Of a stretch of 64,000 bases of DNA, positions 1 to 8,993 are shown in pieces. The first letter of the stretch is position 1; every line of letters begins with the position of its first letter. The stretch comes from Dehalococcoidia bacterium. Lineage in GTDB: Bacteria; Chloroflexota; Dehalococcoidia; Lucifugimonadales; UBA3495. The notes below the pieces were generated by a model. The model did not search any database. It had not been told where the DNA came from and was given only the letters and a program-made list of their open reading frames with translations. The stretch lies in assembly GCA_022827095.1 (NCBI GenBank), contig JAJDTP010000021.1, forward strand, positions 384,771 through 448,770, read 5' to 3'. The position numbers and the translations under genes are program-made.

Positions 1-369
1 GTTGATGGCCCCCCAGAGGTTGACATCTACTTCCTTACGGTGCTCGTCGCGCTCCTTGTCGACAAAGAGGCGGTCGATGGTCCAGCCCACGTTGTTGACC
101 AGGACGTCCACGCTTCCCAGGCGATCAACGGCCTCGTTCATCATCGTGGAGGTGCGGGCTTGATCGGTCACGTCAGCATCGACCACGATGGCTGACGCCC
201 CGGTCCCGAGGGCGGCGACCTCGGCGGCGACGCGCTTGCCAGCGTCGTGATTTAACTCGGCGATGGCGACGTTGCTGCCTTCAGCGGCAAAGGCGAGCAC
301 AATGGCACGCCCGATATTGTTGCCGCCACCGGTTACCAACACGTTTTTGCCTTTTAGTCCAAGCTCCAA
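1..369 (-). CDS. SDR-family oxidoreductase, N-terminal part (runs off window)
   Basis: This is the first 123 or so residues of a short-chain dehydrogenase/reductase; the C-terminal part lies outside the window. Visible are the Rossmann nucleotide-binding motif in the form TGGGNNIG near residue 13, an acidic D at the end of strand 4 (DADVTD) and the NNVG motif that marks the SDR core. The substrate cannot be told, because the YxxxK active site is not covered. The start chosen is a TTG at 369, which overlaps the end of the preceding exonuclease gene by 16 bp and begins [15 protein letters not shown], the expected distance before the glycine motif. The overlap suggests translational coupling at the tail of the purine array. 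Confidence 0.8.
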   Translation of the reverse strand, partial: MELGLKGKNVLVTGGGNNIGRAIVLAFAAEGSNVAIAELNHDAGKRVAAEVAALGTGASAIVVDADVTDQARTSTMMNEAVDRLGSVDVLVNNVGWTIDRLFVDKERDEHRKEVDVNLWGAIN

Positions 370-854
370 TTTTCGTCCTCCAATATATTCCGGAGGACGC
401 GCAGGTTTTCCACGTCCTCCCGGTTGTATTCAAGAAGCATATCCAAGGCGTCGTGATTATCTTCACGACGGTATTTGTCCCAAAGCAGCACGGCGTCGTG
501 GCCTGCCATGTCCGGCAGGTTCCGTGCGATGCCCAGCGCCTTCTCGATTGCTTTCAGCCCACCTTTCAGGCCGGCGCGCCGGGACTCTCGCATGAGATCC
601 CGATGTTCAAATCGGCGCCGCAGGTCCACGCCGGGCTTCCAGGCCAGGAACGGCAGATCGAAGCTGGCGCCGTTGAAGGTATAGATGGTGGTCACGCCTT
701 CGAGGACGTGCAGCACTGCATCAGCAGTGATGCCGCTCCCGACCAACTGGCTGGTCGACCAGTCGCTGGGGAAGTCCACGGCGATACCGACGACAGTCGG
801 GTAGGAACTACCACCGATGAAACCGGTGGTCTCGATGTCCAGGTAGGCGTCCAA
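354..854 (-). CDS. RNase H-like 3'-5' exonuclease domain protein (YprB type)
   Basis: About 166 residues forming a DEDD-type ribonuclease H-like domain. The visible motifs are DIET near the N-terminus, [11 protein letters not shown] in the middle, and YNREDVENL near the C-terminus, which supply the acidic metal-binding residues of this family. It resembles the YprB/RNase_H_2 group, whose substrates are not well established. The family motif starts within a few residues of a TTG at 854, so I chose that start; an open frame continues upstream but lies inside purH in another frame and is low in family-like sequence. It sits 8 bp after purH and overlaps the following SDR gene, so it is probably co-transcribed with the purine genes. 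Confidence 0.75.
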   Translation of the reverse strand: MDAYLDIETTGFIGGSSYPTVVGIAVDFPSDWSTSQLVGSGITADAVLHVLEGVTTIYTFNGASFDLPFLAWKPGVDLRRRFEHRDLMRESRRAGLKGGLKAIEKALGIARNLPDMAGHDAVLLWDKYRREDNHDALDMLLEYNREDVENLRVLRNILEDENWSLD

Positions 855-862
855 CGGGACGG

Positions 863-2401
863 TCAGTGCCGGAAGTGGCGGACGCCAGTGAACACCATGG
901 CGATGCCGGCCTGGTTGGCAGCAGCAATCACCTCGTCGTCGCGGATGGAGCCACCGGGCTGCACGATGGCAGTGATCCCGGCCTCGGCCGCGAGTTCGAT
1001 GTTGTCTGGGAACGGGAAGAAAGCATCGGAAGCCAGCACGCATCCGGTCGCCTTTTCGCCCGCCGCACGTTGTGACAGGTGAACGCTCACGACACGGTTG
1101 GGCTGGCCGGCGCCCATCCCGACGAGCGTTCGATCCTTGACGAAGGCAATGGCGTTGGACTTGATATGCTTCACCGCTTTCCAGGCGAACGCCAGGTCGG
1201 CCAATTCCACAGGAGTGGGAGCGCGTTCCGTAGCGGTGTTCCAGGAGTTGGGATTCTCAACAACGGCATCCGGAGTCTGAACCAGGACGCCGCCACTGAG
1301 TGGGCGAACATCGTAATCCGATGAGCCCGGAGCGACAGCAACGGGGGCCACGGTCAGGATGCGCAAGTTGCGTTTTCGACGGAGGATCTCGAGGGCGTCT
1401 TCATCGTAGCCGGGGGCAACGACCACCTCGTAGAACACGGGGTCCATAGCCTCGGCGGCAGCGGCGGTGACGTTGCGGTTGAAACCGACGATACCGCCGA
1501 AAGCCGACACCGGGTCGCCCTCGTAGGCCAATTCGTAGGCCTGCGAGACGTCGTCTCTCGAAGCGAGGCCGCACGGGTTGGCGTGCTTGATCACGCAGAC
1601 CGACGGGTCGGCATAGTCGCTGACCGTGCGCCAAGCCGCGTCGGCATCCATCAGGTTGTTGAAAGACAGCTCGCGGCCATGCAGCTGCGTTGCCCTGGCG
1701 AGTCCGCCTTCGCCTCCGCTGGCGGGCACATACAGGGCGCCACGCTGGTGCGGGTTCTCCCCGTAGCGCAGGCTGGAGACGCGAGTCAGGCCGATGGTGA
1801 CCTGTTGCGGCATCTCCTCCTCGGACGTCGGGTCGTTGGACAGGTAATCGGCCACCGCCGCATCGTAGACTGCCACGTGCTGAAAAGCCTTGGTGGCCAG
1901 GGCGCGGCGCTGTTGAGCGTCCAAGCCGGGTCCGGACAAGGCTTCGGCGACCCATTCGTAGTCGGACGGGTCCACGACGACGGCAACGGACGGGAAATTC
2001 TTGGCTGCGGCCCGCAGCATCGTGGGGCCGCCGATGTCGATATTCTCGAGCGCGTCGTCTAAACTGACACCGGGTTTGCTGATGGTTTCAACGAAGGGAT
2101 ACAGATTGACGACGACCACGTCGATGGCGCCGATGCTGTGCTGTTCCAGCTCCGCCATTTGTGCGGGGGAGTCGCGACGGGCCAGCAAGCCTCCGTGTAT
2201 CACCGGGTGGAGGGTCTTGACGCGGCCGTCCAGGATTTCGGGGGAGCCGGTGACATCGGACACCTGGGTGACGGGGACACCCGCGTCGGCGAGGCTGCGG
2301 TGGGTTCCGCCCGTGCTGATCAGTTCATAGCCGGCATCGGCCAGCGACTTGCCGAAATCCTCGATGCCGGTCTTGTCGAATACGCTGAGTAATGCTTTCA
2401 A
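863..2401 (-). CDS. purH: Bifunctional AICAR transformylase / IMP cyclohydrolase
   Basis: Catalyses the last two steps of de novo purine synthesis: formylation of AICAR with 10-formyl-THF, then ring closure to IMP. The 512-residue length is normal. The N-terminal MGS-like cyclohydrolase domain (about 1-145) shows STGGT and GRVKTLHP; the C-terminal transformylase shows RYGENPHQ, the catalytic KHANPCG segment and [10 protein letters not shown]. It is the third purine gene in the minus-strand array purF-purM-purH, with a small unknown gene between purM and purH. Start ATG at 2401 fits the family N-terminus ([10 protein letters not shown]). No anomaly seen. Confidence 0.97.
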   Translation of the reverse strand: MKALLSVFDKTGIEDFGKSLADAGYELISTGGTHRSLADAGVPVTQVSDVTGSPEILDGRVKTLHPVIHGGLLARRDSPAQMAELEQHSIGAIDVVVVNLYPFVETISKPGVSLDDALENIDIGGPTMLRAAAKNFPSVAVVVDPSDYEWVAEALSGPGLDAQQRRALATKAFQHVAVYDAAVADYLSNDPTSEEEMPQQVTIGLTRVSSLRYGENPHQRGALYVPASGGEGGLARATQLHGRELSFNNLMDADAAWRTVSDYADPSVCVIKHANPCGLASRDDVSQAYELAYEGDPVSAFGGIVGFNRNVTAAAAEAMDPVFYEVVVAPGYDEDALEILRRKRNLRILTVAPVAVAPGSSDYDVRPLSGGVLVQTPDAVVENPNSWNTATERAPTPVELADLAFAWKAVKHIKSNAIAFVKDRTLVGMGAGQPNRVVSVHLSQRAAGEKATGCVLASDAFFPFPDNIELAAEAGITAIVQPGGSIRDDEVIAAANQAGIAMVFTGVRHFRH

Positions 2402-2437
2402 CTTGTCTGGATGCTCCTGGTTGAATCGCGGTGGAAT

Positions 2438-2689
2438 CTAGATTGCGCCGCCACCTCCGTCGAAGCCGCCAAAGCCACCACCCATGTCACCGGGTTGATG
2501 GAAATTAGCCGCGTCGCCGGAATGGTGGATTTGTCCGGGGTCAACCGGCGTGTCGGAGTGGTGGCTCCCGTACAACACCAAGCCCAGAGGACCCCACGCC
2601 CACCAGGGACGCATCATGTCAAACACGGGTTCGGATCTGTCATCGGCGTTGTTCCGGGCGTTGCGGCGGAACGGGTTTTTCAGGTTCAT
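2438..2689 (-). CDS. Small glycine-rich protein between purM and purH, unknown function
   Basis: An 83-residue reading frame that I do not recognise. It has a basic, Asn/Arg-rich start (NLKNPFRRNARNN), one short hydrophobic stretch rich in Trp (PWWAWGPLGLVLYG), a His/Asp-rich middle (GSHHSD, QIHHSGD) and a Gly/Phe-rich tail (GGGFGGFDGGGG). A GGAGG ribosome binding site lies 6 bases before the ATG at 2689, which favours this start over a GTG at 2701. It fills the purM-purH gap almost exactly and has the same orientation, so it is likely translated from the same mRNA. Its low complexity makes homology unreliable; a spurious frame is possible but the good RBS argues against it. Confidence 0.55.
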   Translation of the reverse strand: MNLKNPFRRNARNNADDRSEPVFDMMRPWWAWGPLGLVLYGSHHSDTPVDPGQIHHSGDAANFHQPGDMGGGFGGFDGGGGAI

Positions 2690-2731
2690 AACAGCCTCCA
2701 CCTTCTTCCGTGTCGATCGGTCCGGATTGGA

Positions 2732-3784
2732 TCAGGCAGCCCGAAATGCGGTGCGGCTCGGACCGGGGCTCTCGACGATCTGACCAACCTCCACCGCGTC
2801 CGGCAAGCCGGACAGCAACCCGGCGGCGTGCTCCGGGTCGCACACCGCGACCATGCCGAGCCCCATGTTGAACACGCGGTACATCTCCTCGTCACTGATC
2901 TCGCCGGCCCGTTGGATGGCGCCGAATACCGGAGGAACGGGCCAGGTTCCGATGCGGAACTCGGCGGTCACTCCCGGGTGCAGCGATGCCGGCATCTTCG
3001 CCGGCAGACCGCCGCCGGTGATGTGACTCAGTGTCTTGATATTGCCCAGGTAAGGTTCCAGGAGTGGGTAATAGGCCCGGTGCCGCACCATCAATTCGTC
3101 ACCCAGGTTGCGATCCAATCCCGGGCAGGGACGGAACAGAACATCGGGATCATTATCGGTATTGAACACCCGCCGCACCAGCGAAAACCCGTTGGTATGC
3201 ACGCCGCTGGAGGGAATGCCGATGAGCCGGTCGCCGGGCACGACACGGCTACCGTCAAGCAGGTTGTCACGCTCGGTGACGCCCACGACGAAACCGGCGA
3301 GATCGAAATCAGAGTCGGAGTAGACGCCGGGGAGTTGGGCAGTCTCGCCGCCGATCAGAGCGCAGCCGGCTTCCCGGCAGCCCCAGACCATGCCGCGCAT
3401 CAGCATTTCCATTCGATGCTCGTCCAACGCGCTGAAGGACATGTAGTCCAGGAAAAACAGCGGACGCGCGCCCTTGGTGAGGATGTCGTTGACGTTGAGC
3501 GTGACCAGGTCCTGGCCGACGCCTTCGAAGTGACCAAGCTGGGACGCGATTTTGAGCTTGGTGCCCACGCCGTCGGCGCTGGCGACGAGCACGGGGTCCC
3601 GGTACTCTCCCAAGGCGAACAGACCCGCGAAACCGCCGCTGCTGTCCAACACCTCCGGGCCGTGGGTCATCGCGGCGAAGGCTTTGATCCGATCCTTCAG
3701 GCCGTCCATAGCGTCCAGGGCGACGCCGGCGGCCTCGTATTCGGCCGATGCGGGGGCAGCCGCGCCAACCTCGCCAGCGGTCAT
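2732..3784 (-). CDS. purM: Phosphoribosylformylglycinamidine cyclo-ligase (AIR synthetase)
   Basis: Converts FGAM to AIR with ATP in purine synthesis. Its 350 residues are usual for PurM. Visible are the ATP-binding DGVGTKL segment after strand 3, the MSFSALDEHRMEMLMRGMVWGCREAGCALIGGETAQ-type core (GGETAQ near the middle), and the C-terminal HITGGGL and FNMGLGM motifs, all typical of the PurM/HypE superfamily. The start ATG shares its A with the purF stop codon (TGATG), implying translational coupling with purF. Downstream follows a 42-bp gap and the small Gly-rich gene, then purH. Confidence 0.97.
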   Translation of the reverse strand: MTAGEVGAAAPASAEYEAAGVALDAMDGLKDRIKAFAAMTHGPEVLDSSGGFAGLFALGEYRDPVLVASADGVGTKLKIASQLGHFEGVGQDLVTLNVNDILTKGARPLFFLDYMSFSALDEHRMEMLMRGMVWGCREAGCALIGGETAQLPGVYSDSDFDLAGFVVGVTERDNLLDGSRVVPGDRLIGIPSSGVHTNGFSLVRRVFNTDNDPDVLFRPCPGLDRNLGDELMVRHRAYYPLLEPYLGNIKTLSHITGGGLPAKMPASLHPGVTAEFRIGTWPVPPVFGAIQRAGEISDEEMYRVFNMGLGMVAVCDPEHAAGLLSGLPDAVEVGQIVESPGPSRTAFRAA

Positions 3785-5232
3785 CAGGCGGTGGCCCGTT
3801 CCAGCGACTGCTTGGTCAGTTCCAGTTGTACCGGCACCGGGTAGTTGCCGGTGAAACAGGCGTCGCAGAACCCACCCTGCTGGCCATGCACCAGGTCCAT
3901 CAAACCGCGCACACTGAGGTAGCCCAGGGAATCGGCGCCCGTCAAATCGCGGATCTCAGGAATGGACTTGTTGGCGGCGATCAGTTCCTGACGCGTCGCC
4001 ATGTCCACGCCAAGGTAGCAGGGATGCTTGATGGGCGGAGCGCACACCCGCAGGTGCACTTCGGCCGCGCCGGCGCGACGTAGGAGATCCACCACGTGAG
4101 GGGTGGTGGTGCCGCGAACGATACTATCGTCCACGACAACCAAGCGCTTTCCGCCAATTACTGCGGGCATCGGGTTGAACTTCTGGCGAACGCCGCGATC
4201 TCGCCGCTGCTGCTCGGGTTCGATAAAGGTGCGCCCAACGTATCGGTTACGCACCAACCCGTTGGCAAAAGGGACGCCCGATTCGCGGGCGTAACCCACG
4301 GCAGCGGAAGTGGAGGAATCAGGAATGCCGATCACCAGGTCGGCATCGACGGGATGTTCCCGGGCTAACTGGGCGCCCATCTCCTCCCGGACGGTGTGCA
4401 TGAGCCGGCCATCCATGACACTGTCCGGCCGGGCGAAGTAGATCCACTCAAATACGCACAACGCGCGGCTTCTACGGGCGGAGTCCCCGTATATCGCACT
4501 CTCGATACCGTCGTCGGTTATGACGACCACCTCGCCGGGTTCCAGTTCCCGAATGAACTCGGCCTGCATGTGATCCAGGGCGCAGGTTTCAGAGGCGACC
4601 ACCCAACCGTTTTCCAGGCGGCCCAGGCACAAGGGGCGGATACCCAAAGGGTCTCGGACCGCCATGACCGCGTCTGGAGTCAACAACGCCAGGGAGAATG
4701 CCCCCTGCATACGGGGCATGGCGTAGAAGATTTTCTCGGGCCAGGTTTTGCCCGGGGCGTTGGCCAGCAGGTGGGCAATAACCTCGCTATCAGTGCTGGT
4801 CTCGAATGTGGAACCCCACTGGGATTGAACCTGCTCACGCAACTGTCGGGAATTGATGACGTTTCCGTTGTGGGCAACCGCCAGCGGACCGTTCAACCCG
4901 TCGACGAGCAGCGGCTGGGCGTTGGCGCTCCGACTGGCTCCGGTGGTCGAGTATCGGGTGTGCCCGATGGCCATCTCCCCGGTGACACCGTCGATGTCAC
5001 CGTCGCGAAATGCTTCAGACACCAACCCCATGCCAGTGTGTACCTTGATTCGGCCCTGGTCCACGGCGGCGACCCCGGCCGATTCCTGGCCCCGGTGCTG
5101 CAATGCGAACAGGCCGATGGAGGTCATGGTGGCGCTGTGCGAGCCCGGCGCGTACACGCCCACCACCCCGCACTCTTCGCGGGGGTGATCAAAGGGGTCT
5201 GAACCCGTCTTGGTCGTCGGCTGAGCCTTCAT
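3784..5232 (-). CDS. purF: Amidophosphoribosyltransferase (glutamine PRPP amidotransferase)
   Basis: Commits PRPP to purine synthesis by making phosphoribosylamine from glutamine. The 482-residue protein has a 20-residue leader before the nucleophile Cys21 (EECGVVGVY), so it is made as a propeptide. The N-terminal Ntn-hydrolase domain is followed by a phosphoribosyltransferase domain with the PRPP loop VVDDSIVRGTTT. Cysteines in HPCYLG and FCDACFTG match the [4Fe-4S] ligands of the Bacillus-type enzyme, so an oxygen-labile cluster is likely. It is first of the pur genes, 90 bp after jag, and overlaps purM by one base. Confidence 0.97.
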   Translation of the reverse strand: MKAQPTTKTGSDPFDHPREECGVVGVYAPGSHSATMTSIGLFALQHRGQESAGVAAVDQGRIKVHTGMGLVSEAFRDGDIDGVTGEMAIGHTRYSTTGASRSANAQPLLVDGLNGPLAVAHNGNVINSRQLREQVQSQWGSTFETSTDSEVIAHLLANAPGKTWPEKIFYAMPRMQGAFSLALLTPDAVMAVRDPLGIRPLCLGRLENGWVVASETCALDHMQAEFIRELEPGEVVVITDDGIESAIYGDSARRSRALCVFEWIYFARPDSVMDGRLMHTVREEMGAQLAREHPVDADLVIGIPDSSTSAAVGYARESGVPFANGLVRNRYVGRTFIEPEQQRRDRGVRQKFNPMPAVIGGKRLVVVDDSIVRGTTTPHVVDLLRRAGAAEVHLRVCAPPIKHPCYLGVDMATRQELIAANKSIPEIRDLTGADSLGYLSVRGLMDLVHGQQGGFCDACFTGNYPVPVQLELTKQSLERATA

Positions 5233-5322
5233 GGTTGCATTCTATGTTGCAGCCGGAAGCGGGTCAACGAAAACGCAGCCGACAATCGCACCCAATGCCG
5301 AGACGTTGGGTCCCCAGCAGGC

Positions 5323-6084
5323 TCAGTCCCGCTCGGGAATAATCTGAACCTTGCGGGCGTCGCCGTACCCCACGCTCTCGGTGCGTATACCGTCGCGCTC
5401 GCCCAGGTAGAGGTGGATCACCCGGCGGTCGGAAGGGGCCATGGGCTCCAGCGTAATGCTGCGACCGGTCTGCTGGACACGATCCGCGACACGGTCGGCC
5501 ATCTCGCGCAGGGAATCCTCGCGCCGTTGACGGTACTGCTCGACGTCCAACGACACGCGGACCTCCTCCTCGAACTGCTGTCGCACGATGCTCTGGACGA
5601 TGAACTGGAGCGAGTGCAGCGTATTGCCGCGTCTCCCGATCAGGAGCCCGGAGTCGGGACCGTTGATGTCGATCACGGGGCCACCGGCCAACTCATCATG
5701 TTCGGAGCGCAGGGTCACGTCGACGTCCGCGCCCACTGTGGTGAGGATGCGCTGGACGGCTTGGACGGCGGTTCCAGCGGGGGTGTCGGCGGATATTGTT
5801 TGAATCGGCGCGGGTTCGTCGGTCCGGTCCGGCTCATCTACTGAGTCGGGTTCGTCCGCCAGGTCGGGGTCCGTGTCGGGCTCGGCCCGATCCGGTGCGG
5901 CGGATGGCGCAGCGCCGATGCGGGTGACGCGAACCTCGGCCAGTTCTCCGCCGATGCCGAGGAAGCCCTGGCGTCCCCTATTTAGTATTTCGACCTCTAC
6001 CTCGCTGCGGTCGGCGCCGAGAACTGCGAGCGCCTGCTCTTCGGCCTCTTCGACGGTTCTCCCGGTTTGAACTATCTGATCCAT
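5323..6084 (-). CDS. khpB: RNA-binding protein KhpB/Jag (Jag_N-KH-R3H)
   Basis: A cytoplasmic RNA-binding protein of the Jag/KhpB/EloR family, which in Firmicutes works with KhpA in cell elongation and RNA regulation. Order: Jag_N domain (about 1-55, with RGRQGFLGIG), an acidic Pro/Asp/Glu linker with repeated DEPD units (about 65-100), a KH domain with the nucleic-acid loop IGRRGNTL, and a C-terminal R3H-like domain (SDRRVIHLYLGE). Length 253 is normal for versions with a linker. The ATG at 6084 is preceded by GGAG and is required to complete Jag_N, yet this makes its first 107 bases overlap the yidC 3' end in another frame. yidC-jag linkage is conserved in many bacteria. Confidence 0.93.
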   Translation of the reverse strand: MDQIVQTGRTVEEAEEQALAVLGADRSEVEVEILNRGRQGFLGIGGELAEVRVTRIGAAPSAAPDRAEPDTDPDLADEPDSVDEPDRTDEPAPIQTISADTPAGTAVQAVQRILTTVGADVDVTLRSEHDELAGGPVIDINGPDSGLLIGRRGNTLHSLQFIVQSIVRQQFEEEVRVSLDVEQYRQRREDSLREMADRVADRVQQTGRSITLEPMAPSDRRVIHLYLGERDGIRTESVGYGDARKVQIIPERD

Positions 6085-6907
6085 CGGGGCTACTCTCCTG
6101 CGGGTCGGGGGTCGGCGCTTCCAACGTCATCCCTTGGTCGTCCTGACCGCGTCGTGGGAACAGCGGGAACAAGGGCCCCCAACCGGTGATGAAATACTGG
6201 ATCGCGATGCCGATGAGGTTGGAAACCACCCAGTAGAGGGGAAGTCCGCTGGGCCAGCCCAGGGAGAATGCTCCCAGGAAGATGGGCATCATCCACAACA
6301 TCATCGTTTGGCTGGACTGTTGACGCGGGTCCGGAGACGGCATCTGCGTCATTTTCTGCTGCACCCAGGTGGTAACGGCCACCAGGATCGGCATGACGAT
6401 GGGCGACGGGTCCGGCTGGCTCAGGTCGAGCCAGAGGAAGGTGTTGTTGACGGGCGCCGCCGAATGGATCGGCACAAAGTTGATCCATGTGTACAGCTTG
6501 TCGGAAAGGTTCACCAGGTCTTCCGGGTTGTTGAACAGGGTCAGGATCAGCACCCGGAACAGGCCGATGAGGATGGGCATCTGGACGATCAACGGGCCCA
6601 GGCAGCCGATCGGGTTGACACCGCTCTCGCGGTACAGCCTCATGGTCTCCTGGGAGATTCGCTGGCGGTCGCCCTCGTAGCGTTGCTGGATTTCGCGGAC
6701 CCGGGGCTGCATGGCGGTCATCGCGCGCATCTGCCGCAACTGCTTGATGGTAAGCGGGATGGTCACCACCCGCACCAGCACGGTGAACGCGATGATGGCG
6801 ACGCCCATCTGGGAGAAGCACAGCACGTACAACACCAGCAAGGTGTTGAGCATCGGCCGTATGATCACCTCGTTCCAGATGAGGATGAATATGGAGAAAA
6901 ATTCCAC
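5978..6907 (-). CDS. yidC: Membrane protein insertase YidC/Oxa1 family
   Basis: Inserts proteins into the cytoplasmic membrane, alone or with SecYEG. The 309 residues hold about five membrane segments without the large periplasmic domain of proteobacterial YidC. The conserved Arg of the hydrophilic groove is visible in VLVRVVTIPLTIKQ, followed by the cytoplasmic coiled hairpin (LRQMRAMTAMQPRVREIQQRY). The last 45 residues are hydrophilic and end in a strongly basic tail (RRGRRAGARSSRRRPQRGR), like the ribosome-binding tails of some YidC proteins; this tail is encoded in the overlap with jag. Start is a GTG at 6907 with AGGA about 7 bases upstream. Neighbours rnpA, yidD and jag fit the classic cluster. 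Confidence 0.94.
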   Translation of the reverse strand: MEFFSIFILIWNEVIIRPMLNTLLVLYVLCFSQMGVAIIAFTVLVRVVTIPLTIKQLRQMRAMTAMQPRVREIQQRYEGDRQRISQETMRLYRESGVNPIGCLGPLIVQMPILIGLFRVLILTLFNNPEDLVNLSDKLYTWINFVPIHSAAPVNNTFLWLDLSQPDPSPIVMPILVAVTTWVQQKMTQMPSPDPRQQSSQTMMLWMMPIFLGAFSLGWPSGLPLYWVVSNLIGIAIQYFITGWGPLFPLFPRRGQDDQGMTLEAPTPDPQESSPDGSDSSNRENRRRGRRAGARSSRRRPQRGRGRNTK

Positions 6908-6947
6908 TTATTCCTGCCTGTCGCCGCCGGTCAGCAGCTTCGGGTCC

Positions 6948-8192
6948 CTAGTTGCGGGGACACTGCACATTATCCTGGGTGTCGTAGCACCAATGGGGCA
7001 TGAAGCCGGACAACACCTGCAGCCGGCGCACCTTGCCGTCGTCGGTTCCGACGTACACCACTTCCTGCTCGGTGGCGGCGCCGAGGCCGACGCCACCGGC
7101 TTTGACCAGTGGAGCTTTGATTTCACCGTCGCGGATGCTGTAGGAGGCTATTTCCAGGGGCGCTTCCTGGGCGGATGCGGACGCGCGAAGCAATACCACC
7201 CGGCCCTCCCGGGAGGCCACCACCAGACCGCGTTCCACCAGCACTGGATTGGCAACGATGGGAGCGCCCATATCGTACGTCCAGAGCAACACGCCGTTGT
7301 CGTCGACGGCGTACACATTGCCGTCCATGGAGGCGGCGTATATCGCGCGGCCGGAGGAAACCGGGGTTGCCCACCACCAGTTTGCCGCCCCAACCTGCCA
7401 GCGCGGCTGACCGTCATTCAATCCCAGGGCATACAACTGTCGGTCGAAAGACCCAACAATGAGGAGATTCTTGTGAACCAGGGGCGTGGCCACCACGGCG
7501 GCGCCGGTATCGAAACGCCAGACCAGCGCCCCGGTTTCCAAACTAACGGCGTAGACGCTGCCATCCTGTGAACCGAAATAGGCCACTCCGTTACGTAATA
7601 CCGGGGTAGACCAAACCTTGCCGTCAGTGCGGAAGGGAGACCAGTGGAGGTTCTCTCCGGTCAGGGCGTTGTACGCGTAGAGGCCACCGTCTTCGGATCC
7701 CACGGCAATGATGCCGCCGGCCTCGTCCAGTGCGGGGCTTCCGACCAGGGGTGGCATATCTTCGGCCTCGAACTGAGGTTGGCGCCATGCCACCTGTACT
7801 GCGCCGGCGCCTCCGGAACCGTCGAAGGCGTAGAGGAATCCGTCGATTCCCGACACGTAGACGTAGCGGCCCACCGCCGGAGAGCCGTAGGCTCCGCCAA
7901 ATCCGTTTTCGGTTCCGACAGATGACAGCCACCGGGTGCTGACGCCTTCCAACCCGAAGTCGTCCAGGGCGTAGACCTGGCCTGACAGCGTAGTGGCGTA
8001 CACCACTCCATTCGCCACCGCCACGGAACCCCATCCCTTGGTCGACGCCCCCAGATCCCGCCCGCAGCCGCCGACCGCCAGGCACAGAACCGCAAGCGCG
8101 GCGAAGGCCAGCAGCATCCTCAGGGATCGTGATGTGGTGGGGAGGGCCCGGCGGGTCAGGAGATTGCGGGAGGGCGGGAATTGGTGAGTCAT
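6948..8192 (-). CDS. PQQ-like beta-propeller lipoprotein
   Basis: A 414-residue putative lipoprotein made of repeated PQQ-like (BamB-type) propeller blades. After a basic N-terminus (about 1-26) comes a hydrophobic stretch ending in LAVGGC, a plausible lipobox, so the protein is likely anchored outside the cytoplasmic membrane. Blades are recognisable by recurring units such as VYAVDDNG, VYAVSLETGALVWRF and LYALGLNDGQPRW. Blade count looks like seven or eight. It lies 9 bp after yidD and before yidC; a propeller lipoprotein there is not part of the textbook cluster. A role as an assembly scaffold is only inference from BamB. The start could also be TTG at 8198. Confidence 0.85.
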   Translation of the reverse strand: MTHQFPPSRNLLTRRALPTTSRSLRMLLAFAALAVLCLAVGGCGRDLGASTKGWGSVAVANGVVYATTLSGQVYALDDFGLEGVSTRWLSSVGTENGFGGAYGSPAVGRYVYVSGIDGFLYAFDGSGGAGAVQVAWRQPQFEAEDMPPLVGSPALDEAGGIIAVGSEDGGLYAYNALTGENLHWSPFRTDGKVWSTPVLRNGVAYFGSQDGSVYAVSLETGALVWRFDTGAAVVATPLVHKNLLIVGSFDRQLYALGLNDGQPRWQVGAANWWWATPVSSGRAIYAASMDGNVYAVDDNGVLLWTYDMGAPIVANPVLVERGLVVASREGRVVLLRASASAQEAPLEIASYSIRDGEIKAPLVKAGGVGLGAATEQEVVYVGTDDGKVRRLQVLSGFMPHWCYDTQDNVQCPRN

Positions 8193-8201
8193 TGTCAACA
8201 G

Positions 8202-8411
8202 TCAAACGACGGGATCATACCCGTGGCCGCCCACGGGAGTACAGCGTAATATCCGACGGACGCCGAGCCAAGCGCCCCGCAGGACGCCGTATCGGACGAT
8301 TGCGTCCGCGGTGTACTGGGAGCAACTGGGCTGGTAGCGACAAACCCCGGGCAGGTACGGGGACAGCACCTGCTGGTAAAGGCGGATGGCTCCGACGGCG
8401 ACTGCTCTCAT
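8202..8411 (-). CDS. yidD: Membrane protein insertion efficiency factor YidD
   Basis: A 69-residue YidD/Hlp-family protein, thought to assist YidC-dependent membrane insertion. The family signature is clear: IRLYQQVLSPYLPG, then CRYQPSCSQYT and a final segment RILRCTPVGGHGYDPV. The length is typical. Its ATG overlaps the rnpA stop codon by 4 bases (ATGA), indicating coupled translation, and the gene order rpmH-rnpA-yidD is as expected. Confidence 0.96.
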   Translation of the reverse strand: MRAVAVGAIRLYQQVLSPYLPGVCRYQPSCSQYTADAIVRYGVLRGAWLGVRRILRCTPVGGHGYDPVV

Positions 8412-8785
8412 TTGGCGGCGTCCCGCATACCATCCTGACCCTCGGCCGGAGCGGGAGGGGCGTTCAGCCTGGTGCGTCGGATGAGGTTGTGCACGGCACG
8501 TTCCAACTGCTTGAAATCGGCGTCGCCGGCACCTTTACGGGCGATGAGGACGGTGTCCCAACCGGGCGCCGGGGCGGAGTTGCGGACAACCTCCCGCAAC
8601 CGGCGTTTGACACGGTTGCGCACCACCGCTTTTCCGACGCGCTTTCCGGTTACGAAACAGAAACGGCTGCGATCCAGGCCGTTGGGCAGCACCCGCATAA
8701 CCAGCAGGCCGTTGGCAACGCTCCGTCCCCGGCGATGGACTTCGGAGATACGAGCGGCGGCGCCCAGCCTATGTTGCCGTTGCAT
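8408..8785 (-). CDS. rnpA: Ribonuclease P protein component
   Basis: Protein subunit of RNase P, which with the catalytic RNA trims tRNA 5' leaders. The 125-residue product contains the hallmark basic helix VGKAVVRNRVKRRLREVVR and the central FCFVTGKRV strand that contact RNA. I placed the start at the ATG at 8785 (MQRQHRLG), giving a normal length; an open frame runs further upstream but overlaps rpmH. The C-terminus is slightly extended (APPAPAEGQDGMRDAAK). The gene overlaps yidD by 4 bases. Confidence 0.95.
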   Translation of the reverse strand: MQRQHRLGAAARISEVHRRGRSVANGLLVMRVLPNGLDRSRFCFVTGKRVGKAVVRNRVKRRLREVVRNSAPAPGWDTVLIARKGAGDADFKQLERAVHNLIRRTRLNAPPAPAEGQDGMRDAAK

Positions 8786-8832
8786 CGACTGAAGGGAACC
8801 GGCGGCGTTCAAAGCAGCCAACAGGCCGTTGG

Positions 8833-8970
8833 CTATACGGAGAGCCGGTGCCGGCCCTTGAAACGCCGGCGGCGCAGCACCGCCCGACCGTCGGAAGTGC
8901 GTGAACGTGAGCGGAAGCCGTGCACGCGAGCGCGGCGTCGCTTTTTGGGCTGGTAAGTTCGTTTGGGCAT
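8833..8970 (-). CDS. rpmH: 50S ribosomal protein L34
   Basis: A 45-residue, extremely basic protein that starts [20 protein letters not shown] and ends FKGRHRLSV, the unmistakable L34 pattern. It is a component of the large ribosomal subunit. GGAG lies about 8 bases before the ATG at 8970. It heads the minus-strand array and is followed by rnpA after 47 bp, the order found near the replication origin in many bacteria; dnaA is not next to it here. Confidence 0.97.
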   Translation of the reverse strand: MPKRTYQPKKRRRARVHGFRSRSRTSDGRAVLRRRRFKGRHRLSV

Positions 8971-8993
8971 AGGTAGGTCTCCGACGGCGAATT

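Noticed and set aside
2411-3844. A 477-codon open frame on the plus strand opposite purM
   Set aside because: It is the antisense shadow of purM and the small gene, with no recognisable motif and no good RBS; purM is certain.
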